Positions 14,052 to 20,894 of a stretch of 20,894 nt of DNA are shown here, piece after piece. The stretch spans positions 1-20,894 of the IMG/VR virus record IMGVR_UViG_3300046001_004501; one strand, written 5' to 3'. The stretch is from a virus. A model generated the notes under the pieces. The model had not been told where the DNA came from. It did no database searches and saw only the letters and a list, made by a program, of their open reading frames with translations. The stretch's first letter is position 1; each line of letters opens with the position of its first letter. The position numbers and the translations under genes were made by a program.

Positions 14052-14143
14052 TACGCCAAGTCTGAAAAATGGCCTGAGCTCCCCCGGCGTGGAGCATTAA
14101 CTTTTCCCGGTTCTATAATCGCCCCGGCGCGCGATGACAGAGC

Positions 14144-14159
14144 CTCCTGTAAAAAGGAG
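14144..14159 (+). promoter_or_regulatory. Hairpin that could mask the decoration gene ribosome site
   Basis: CTCCT (14144-14148) can pair with AGGAG (14155-14159) across a six-base loop. AGGAG is the core of the ribosome site AAGGAG, eight bases before the ATG at 14168. Such pairing would hide the site and lower or regulate translation of a gene expected to be highly expressed. The stem is only five pairs, so it may be fortuitous. Confidence 0.35.
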
Positions 14160-14167
14160 ATTCCGTT

Positions 14168-14785
14168 ATGGCGAATACAGATGCGCCTTTCGGTTTCCGT
14201 CAATACAGCGGTAACGGGTCTGCCCCGACGTATGAGCAGATCGCCGTTAGCATTGCTTACAATGCTACCGCTATTTTCTTCGGTGATCCGGTAATTCCGA
14301 CTGCCGGTGGCGGTGTGGCGATTGCTCCGAGCACCTCTGCGAGCCGCCCTGATCAGGATACCCCGATCATCGGCGTTTTCGTTGGCTGCAAGTATCTCTC
14401 GACGTCGCAGAAGCGCACTGTTTGGTCGAACTATTGGCCGGGCAGCGATGTTGCTTCCAACCAGACGGTTGAGGGCTACATCATCAACGATCCGAACGCC
14501 AAGTTCGTTGTCCAGACAGACTCCACCGGCCTTGCGCTGGGCGCGGTCAATGGCACGATTGGCTTCACCACAGGTTCGGGCAACACGGCCAATGGCCTGT
14601 CGACCACCTACCTCAACTCGAGCACCCTCAACACGGCGACATACTCTTCTTACAACCCCTTCCGGGTTGTGAGCATTGTTGATGCTCCGCCCGGTTCGCA
14701 GGGCACGTTGTCGAACGGTCAGGCCTACGACTGGGCGATTGTCCAGTTTAACTGGGTTCTGCCGCGTAACTTCAACGGCATTTAA
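14168..14785 (+). CDS. Capsid decoration/stabilisation-type protein
   Basis: A 205-residue beta-rich protein encoded directly before the major capsid gene, opening MANTDAPFGF, a start common in a widespread family of phage head proteins. It is rich in Gly, Ser, Thr, Asn and Val with few Lys. Segments such as AIFFGDPVIPTAGG and IIGVFVGCKYLS look like the beta-barrel of head decoration or cement proteins. It probably coats the outside of the capsid shell at high copy number; this is family and position knowledge, not proof. AAGGAG lies eight bases before the ATG. The stop overlaps the capsid-gene ribosome site (TTTAAGGAG), so the two are co-translated. Composition is GC-rich like the capsid gene and unlike the HNH gene upstream. 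Confidence 0.72.
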   Translation: MANTDAPFGFRQYSGNGSAPTYEQIAVSIAYNATAIFFGDPVIPTAGGGVAIAPSTSASRPDQDTPIIGVFVGCKYLSTSQKRTVWSNYWPGSDVASNQTVEGYIINDPNAKFVVQTDSTGLALGAVNGTIGFTTGSGNTANGLSTTYLNSSTLNTATYSSYNPFRVVSIVDAPPGSQGTLSNGQAYDWAIVQFNWVLPRNFNGI

Positions 14786-14798
14786 GGAGTAAGGACCA

Positions 14799-15713
14799 AT
14801 GGCTGTTAATCTCTCGGCTATTAAAGACCTTCTCCTCCCCGGCCTGCGGGGTATTGAAGGCAAGTATGAGATGATCCCATCTCAATACGACAAGATCTTC
14901 ACGAAGCACGATTCCAAGATGGCGCTCGAGCGCACCGCTGAAATGCGTTTCTTGGGTCTGGCTCAGCTGAAGACCGAAGGTGCGCAGACGGCGTTTGATA
15001 ACGCTGCCGGCGAGCGTTACGTCTATAACCAAGAGCACACAGAAATTGCTCTGGGTTATTCGATTACACGCAAGGCCATCGACGATAACCTGTATAAGTC
15101 ACAGTTTATGCCGTCGAACCTCGGCCTCATCGAGTCGTTCCAGCAGACCAAGGAAATCTACGGCGCGAACGTGCTCAACACGGCCACGACGTATAATGCT
15201 TCCATTGGTGGTGACGGCGTCTCGCTCTGCGCGACGAACCATCCGATTGATGGCGGCACTGTTGCGAACAAGCCCACAGTCGACGTTGATCTTAACGAAA
15301 GCACGCTGCTGAACGCGATGATCGCGATCCGCACGAACTTCAAAGATCAGGCCGGCCTGAAGGTCTTCGCTCGTGGCCGTCGTCTTGTTGTGCCGCCGGC
15401 TCTCGAGCCGACAGCGATCCGTCTGACAAAGACGGAACTGCGTCCCGGCACAGCGGACAACGACGTCAACGCGATCATGATGACTGCCGGCGGTCTGCCG
15501 GAAGGCTACATGGTCAACGACTTCTTGACGTCCGCCTATGCGTGGTTCTTGCTGACGAACATCGACGGCCTGAGCTACATGGAGCGCGTGAAGTTCGAAA
15601 CCGATATGCAGGTCGATTTTGTTACCGACAATCTGCTTGTCAAAGGTTACGAGCGTTACAGCTTCGGCTACTACAACTGGCGTTCGATTTTCGGCTCCTT
15701 CCCGGTGGCGTAA
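14799..15713 (+). CDS. Major capsid protein (HK97 fold, gpT-like)
   Basis: A 304-residue major capsid protein. The N-terminal helix (LLLPGLRGIEGKYEMIPSQY) leads into FTKHDSKMALERTAEMRFLGLAQ, then an E-loop-like region. The central LCATNHPIDGG (residues 143-153) matches the FST-x-HP-xx-GG motif of Mu gpT-like capsid proteins. Further conserved parts are FARGRRLVVPPALEP, then LTSAYAWFLLTNIDGLSYMERVKFE and a final YERYSFGYYNWRSIFGS. Hundreds of copies should build the icosahedral shell. It is short with no N-terminal scaffold (delta) domain, consistent with the separate scaffold gene upstream. Two ribosome sites (AAGGAG and AAGGA) lie in the 13-base gap from the decoration gene, fitting very high expression. 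A strong terminator follows immediately. Confidence 0.93.
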   Translation: MAVNLSAIKDLLLPGLRGIEGKYEMIPSQYDKIFTKHDSKMALERTAEMRFLGLAQLKTEGAQTAFDNAAGERYVYNQEHTEIALGYSITRKAIDDNLYKSQFMPSNLGLIESFQQTKEIYGANVLNTATTYNASIGGDGVSLCATNHPIDGGTVANKPTVDVDLNESTLLNAMIAIRTNFKDQAGLKVFARGRRLVVPPALEPTAIRLTKTELRPGTADNDVNAIMMTAGGLPEGYMVNDFLTSAYAWFLLTNIDGLSYMERVKFETDMQVDFVTDNLLVKGYERYSFGYYNWRSIFGSFPVA

Positions 15714-15723
15714 TCGATCCAAC

Positions 15724-15745
15724 GGCGGGGGCGAAAGCCCCCGTC
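15724..15745 (+). terminator. Intrinsic terminator after the capsid gene
   Basis: CGGGGGC (15726-15732) pairs with GCCCCCG (15737-15743) over a GAAA tetraloop, extended by a G-U and a G-C pair to nine pairs. It is followed by TTTGCTTTG. It lies ten bases after the capsid stop and would separate capsid mRNA from the downstream unit. Confidence 0.8.
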
Positions 15746-15821
15746 TTTGCTTTGTGGGTTGGTGTTTCGCAGTAGGTAGCCCGACCTCAGAATCGCTGCG
15801 AACAACTAAGCGGAGGGCCTC

Positions 15822-16460
15822 ATGGCCGATACACATTTTTCAGGACCGGTATGGTCTGCGAACGGCTTCTACATCGGCGACGGCACTTCTGCTGCTGCCG
15901 GCTCGTTAGGTGGCGTTGGCACAAATGCCGCTCCCTACAGCATGGGCACAACAGCTGATCAGAAGCTGTTCGCCAATTATGCGACTGTTGCTGCGACAAG
16001 CGGCGACACGCGTCTCACCTACGACAAGCTGACCTTCACGGGCGCTGGTGGTTCGGGTGAAACACTGCGTGCGTTCTCGGTTGTGACCGGTGTCGGCGCT
16101 GCTGCTGGCGGCACGATCAACGGTGCGCATATTAGCGCCGAAATTGATTCGACCGGCACAATCTCCGGCGCTGCTAACGCTCTGCGCGCGACAATTGGCG
16201 GCACGGCTACATCGCCGGGCGGCACTCTTGCGGCTCTGCAACTGGACAGCAACTTCGCCTCTGGCGTTACGCTCCCGGCTTCTGCGGCGTTTATCCGCGT
16301 GACTGACAGCAACACGACAAAGGTTGGTTCGCTTCTGAATCTTCCGGCTCCGTCTGCTGGCACGATCTTCCGTGCTCAGTCGTCTGCGGCTGTTTCGCAT
16401 GTGATCAAGATTGTTGCGGCTGGAACGCCGTATTACATCATGGTCTCGAACGCGGCGTAA
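15822..16460 (+). CDS. Beta-rich virion protein (possible head or neck decoration)
   Basis: A 212-residue protein rich in Gly, Ala, Ser and Thr with alternating hydrophobic residues, typical of a secreted-like beta structure, but with no signal peptide. It begins with a pattern common to phage virion proteins (ADTHFSGPVWSANGFYIGDGT). The middle has many Gly-Ala-Gly turns. The end has a compact strand pair (VIKIVAAGTPYYIMVSNAA) that often closes phage surface proteins. It is probably a head fibre or decoration protein, but I cannot assign a specific one. GGAGG precedes the ATG, and it is the first gene after the capsid terminator. The 76-base stretch between terminator and start shows no convincing promoter. 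Confidence 0.65.
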   Translation: MADTHFSGPVWSANGFYIGDGTSAAAGSLGGVGTNAAPYSMGTTADQKLFANYATVAATSGDTRLTYDKLTFTGAGGSGETLRAFSVVTGVGAAAGGTINGAHISAEIDSTGTISGAANALRATIGGTATSPGGTLAALQLDSNFASGVTLPASAAFIRVTDSNTTKVGSLLNLPAPSAGTIFRAQSSAAVSHVIKIVAAGTPYYIMVSNAA

Positions 16461-16461
16461 C

Positions 16462-16668
16462 ATGATCACGAAACAATCTTTGCTCGCTAAGAAAGAAGAT
16501 ATCGTCCGTCAGCGCGATAATGCGTTTGCTGTTCATCAGCAGGCTATTGGCGCTCTGGCTTTGATCGATCATCTGATAGAATTAGCGACTGACGAAGACG
16601 GTTTAAGTTTGGACGAACTTGCGAAATCATTAGGCGCGGACAGCGCAGAGATTTCGCCGATAGAGTGA
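16462..16668 (+). CDS. Small helical hypothetical protein
   Basis: A 68-residue protein predicted as two helices: a basic first half (LLAKKEDIVRQRDNAFAVHQQ) and an acidic second half (LSLDELAKSLG). It starts one base after the previous stop without a clear ribosome site, so translation probably depends on coupling. It ends 11 bases before the next ATG. It resembles small phage proteins in which a chaperone-like helical hairpin is common, but I do not recognise the family. Confidence 0.65.
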   Translation: MITKQSLLAKKEDIVRQRDNAFAVHQQAIGALALIDHLIELATDEDGLSLDELAKSLGADSAEISPIE

Positions 16669-16679
16669 TGGAGGCTACA

Positions 16680-16889
16680 ATGGGTGCTTACAAAGGTCCG
16701 GCTTCGACAATCAAGGACGCCGATGACAAGACTGACGGCTTCAAGAAGGGCGGAAGCTGCATGAAGAAGGGCGGCAAGGCCGTCATGTCGACTGCGGCTA
16801 AGGGCAAGAAGCCGGCCCGCGCTTCGGGCGGCGGCGTTTTCTCGTCGGCTAAGGCCGGCACGCCGCGCGGTAAGGCGTCGCACTACTAA
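16680..16889 (+). CDS. Small basic Lys-Gly-Gly protein
   Basis: A 69-residue, very basic protein containing FKKGG and MKKGGKAV, then a Ser/Ala/Gly-rich tail (SSAKAGTPRGKASHY). It shares the KKGG motif with the basic repeat protein at 9869-11236, suggesting a common ligand or a shared virion-targeting signal. It is probably disordered, and nucleic-acid or virion binding is inferred from charge. Start: ATG 16680 with GGAGG five bases upstream; a GTG at 16665 and an ATG at 16668 are in frame but lack a site. A strong terminator starts eight bases after the stop. Confidence 0.68.
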   Translation: MGAYKGPASTIKDADDKTDGFKKGGSCMKKGGKAVMSTAAKGKKPARASGGGVFSSAKAGTPRGKASHY

Positions 16890-16896
16890 GATCGAT

Positions 16897-16916
16897 GGCG
16901 GGGCTTCGGCCCCGCC
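16897..16916 (+). terminator. Intrinsic terminator with UUCG loop
   Basis: GGCGGGGC (16897-16904) pairs perfectly with GCCCCGCC (16909-16916) over a TTCG tetraloop, one of the most stable hairpin types. It is followed by TATCTCTC. It ends the unit that starts at 15822. Confidence 0.8.
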
Positions 16917-16935
16917 TATCTCTCAGGAGACGGTT

Positions 16936-17205
16936 ATGGCGAAGAGCCCTGCTTGGCAGCGTAAGGCTGGTAAAAATCCTGAAGGCGGATTGAACGCCAA
17001 GGGCCGCGCATCGGCGAAGGCTGAAGGCCATAATCTCAAGCCACCTGTTTCAAAAGAACAGGCTGCGAAAAGCGAAAAATCCGCATCGCGCCGTTCTTCA
17101 TTTTGTGCCCGCATGACTGGCATGAAAAAGAAATTAACCGGCTCCGCAAAAGCCGCAGATCCGAATAGTCGGATCAATAAATCTCTCAGAAAGTGGGATT
17201 GCTGA
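16936..17205 (+). CDS. Small basic protein, DUF6321-like
   Basis: An 89-residue, strongly basic protein. It has the signature of a widespread small phage family (DUF6321 as I recall the name): AWQRKAGKNPEGGLNAKGR, GHNLKPP, then SFCARMTGMKKKL and DPNSRINKSLRKWDC. The two cysteines (in FCARM and the final WDC) are conserved in that family and could be paired or bind metal. Its function is unknown; a role in the virion or in host takeover is speculative. AGGAG precedes the ATG. Its TGA overlaps the next ATG as TGATG. It is the first gene after the UUCG terminator. Confidence 0.78.
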   Translation: MAKSPAWQRKAGKNPEGGLNAKGRASAKAEGHNLKPPVSKEQAAKSEKSASRRSSFCARMTGMKKKLTGSAKAADPNSRINKSLRKWDC

Positions 17206-17378
17206 TGAGCAAGCCATTTTGGGAAAAAGATGCACCTAAAGACGTAAAGCACAAGGCTTTAAGCGCAAAAGGTGTTAAGATGGCGAAAGCTAGGGCTCGC
17301 GCTGCTGGCCGCCCATATCCGAATTTAGTTGATAACGCTGCGGCTGCGAGAGCCGGGCGCACGAAAGGAAAAAGCTAA
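17205..17378 (+). CDS. Small basic hypothetical protein
   Basis: A 57-residue, Lys/Arg/Ala-rich protein starting MSKPFWEKDAPKD and containing RARAAGRPYPNLVDN. The pair of this gene and the DUF6321-like gene is a common phage combination. No known function. It is coupled at both ends: the ATG overlaps the previous TGA, and its TAA overlaps the next ATG (TAATG). A GTG at 17193 is in frame but overlaps the previous gene further without a ribosome site. Confidence 0.7.
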   Translation: MSKPFWEKDAPKDVKHKALSAKGVKMAKARARAAGRPYPNLVDNAAAARAGRTKGKS

Positions 17379-18034
17379 TGCGCCCTGTTATTGTGACCGT
17401 TGGTCCTCTTGCTTCTGCTTCGGCCAACAACATTGCCACAAGTCAGACGGTGACTGGTGCGGCGGCTGTAACTCTTAACGGATCTCTTGTCACCGGCGGC
17501 GTCGCATATCTCGATACGCCTCGACGTGTTCTCATCACCAATGTCGGTAACGACAGCGGCATCACATTCACCGTGACTGGCACAAGCTTCACTGGCGGAT
17601 CGATCAGCGAAACGCTGACGGGCACAAGCGGCAGCACTGTCGCCACGACGCTCGATTTCGCGACAGTGACGTCTATTGTCACAAGCGGCTCGACAAGCGC
17701 CTCCGGTATCACTGTCGGCACAAACGGCGTTGCTGGCAGCTCTTGGATCCGCCTCGACGATTGGGCCCCGGCGACATGGAGCATTCAGGTCGACGTCAGT
17801 GGCACTGTCAATTACACCGTGCAGACGACGCTTGATGACCCGAACGATCCGACAGATCCTGTCGCTATCGGTAGCGTCACTTGGTTGAGTTCTTCTGACT
17901 CAAATCTTGTTGGCGCGGCTGCGGCGAAGTATGGAGTTTTCACCGGCGCTCCGAGATATGTTCGCGTTCTTCTGAATAGCGGATCCGGGTCGGCTACGGC
18001 GACCGTTCTGCAGTCCAGCAACGGCCCGATCTAA
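17378..18034 (+). CDS. Beta-rich structural protein
   Basis: A 218-residue protein composed mostly of Ser, Thr, Gly, Val and Ala with clear beta alternation (RRVLITNVGND, ITFTVTGTSF, TWSIQVDVSGTVNYTVQT). It looks like one or two beta-sandwich domains ending in YVRVLLNSGSGSATATVLQ, a close often seen in phage virion proteins. No signal peptide, cysteine or membrane segment. AAGGA precedes the ATG. Directly upstream of the head-tail adaptor, it may be a neck or decoration protein. The specific role is unknown. Confidence 0.65.
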   Translation: MRPVIVTVGPLASASANNIATSQTVTGAAAVTLNGSLVTGGVAYLDTPRRVLITNVGNDSGITFTVTGTSFTGGSISETLTGTSGSTVATTLDFATVTSIVTSGSTSASGITVGTNGVAGSSWIRLDDWAPATWSIQVDVSGTVNYTVQTTLDDPNDPTDPVAIGSVTWLSSSDSNLVGAAAAKYGVFTGAPRYVRVLLNSGSGSATATVLQSSNGPI

Positions 18035-18048
18035 TATAAGGGGCTCGC

Positions 18049-18731
18049 ATGTCAACGAGCGGCACATACACGTTTAATCCGTCGCTCGGCGAGCTTACGA
18101 TCTATGCCTATCAGTTGATCGGCGTTCGCCCGACAGCTCTGCTTCAAGAACATATGGATTCGGCGCGTCTCGCGACGAATATGATGTTCACGCGCTGGAG
18201 CAATCAAGGCGTCAATCTCTGGCAGGTTGAGCTTGTCCAAACGTCATTAACGGCTGGGGACGCCATTTATCCTGTTGACCCGAGCGTTGTCGTTATCCTT
18301 GATGCTTTTATCAGAACTGTTGATGGGAACAGCATTACTGATCGAATCATTATGCCGATCAGCCGCACGGAATATGCGTCGTATCCAAATAAAGGTCAGC
18401 AGGGATTTCCTACTGTATTTTGGTTTGATCGCCTTCTTTCTCCGACTATTACTCTGTGGCCTGTGCCAACTGGGGCTCAAACATATCTGGAATACTATGC
18501 TGTTCAGCGCATTCAAGATGCCAATATGAACGGCACACAGCAATTAAATATTCCGCCAATTTGGCTAGAAGCAATGGCCTATGGTTTAGCACAGCGTCTT
18601 GCGGTTATCTGGGCCCCTGACAAAGTCGCCCCCATGAAAGCGATGGCTGACGAAGCATATCAGATTGCCGCGACACAAAACGTCGAAACGGCGAATCAAT
18701 ATATTTCGCCTCAAATTAGTGGGTATTGGAG

Positions 18732-18735
<4 letters not shown>
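18049..18735 (+). CDS. Head-tail adaptor, P22 gp4-like connector protein
   Basis: A 228-residue protein of the family that docks under the portal to close the head and receive the tail. Conserved parts include FNPSLGELTIYAYQLIGVRPTAL, EHMDSARLATNMM, WSNQGVNLWQVE, then a beta part (YPVDPSVVVILDAFIR, RIIMPISRTEYASYPNK, PTVFWFDRLLSPTITLWPVP) and helical NIPPIWLEAMAYGLAQRLA. The helix-beta-helix arrangement fits P22 gp4-type adaptors, and the pattern is common in phages with P22-like portals, agreeing with the portal here. AAGGGG precedes the ATG. The stop overlaps the zinc-ribbon gene as ATGA. Confidence 0.8.

Positions 18736-20894
<2,159 letters not shown>

Noticed and set aside
14037-14294. 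An 85-codon frame starting in the gap before the decoration gene
   Set aside because: It runs out of frame into the decoration gene with no ribosome site and an unlike composition.

Overview
The window is a stretch of double-stranded DNA tailed-phage (or prophage) genome. It carries the packaging and head module and the start of the tail or fibre module. Every supported gene lies on the + strand and is packed tightly, with ATGA, TGATG, TAATG and TTGA overlaps and few gaps. The phage group and host cannot be fixed from the sequence. The moderately GC-rich composition and the gene families (P22-type portal, gp4-like head-tail adaptor, gpT-like capsid protein, collagen-like fibre) suggest a podovirus-like phage of a proteobacterium, perhaps an alphaproteobacterium. 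The host is an inference. No integrase, replication, lysis or repressor gene is present.

Layout: (1) 1-2603 is DNA packaging: a small gene, terminase small subunit, another small gene, and terminase large subunit with intact ATPase and nuclease motifs. (2) 2615-11236 holds a small gene, the portal, a 1530-residue multidomain polyvalent-type protein, and a basic glycine-rich repeat protein, closed by a strong hairpin at 11262-11296. (3) 11334-13488 holds a small helical protein, a GroES-like co-chaperonin, a scaffold-like protein and a conserved pre-capsid protein. (4) 13498-14012 is an island: hairpin, tRNA-Thr(UGU)-like gene, and a very AT-rich HNH endonuclease whose ATG directly follows the tRNA CCA. 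(5) 14168-15713 holds the decoration-type protein and the major capsid protein, followed by a terminator. (6) 15822-17378 holds a beta-rich virion protein and small, mostly lysine-rich proteins, with a UUCG terminator inside. (7) 17378-20894 holds a beta-rich structural protein, the head-tail adaptor, a zinc-ribbon virion protein, and a collagen-like fibre gene that runs off the window and starts with TTG.

How the genes fit together: the terminase cuts and pumps DNA through the portal into a shell built from the capsid protein on the scaffold. The GroES-like protein probably adapts host GroEL for capsid folding. The decoration protein stabilises the shell, and the adaptor and zinc-ribbon proteins finish the neck. 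The giant protein probably travels in the virion, but its biochemical role is unknown.

The least ordinary features are the tRNA/HNH junction with a tRNA lacking several normally invariant bases, the giant protein with an IDRALDII-like peptide at its start, internal boundary and end, the Lys-Gly-Gly motif shared by otherwise unrelated proteins, and a 12-bp hairpin inside the giant gene that shares its core with a nearby terminator. I saw no clear evidence of a complete new defence or mobile system.
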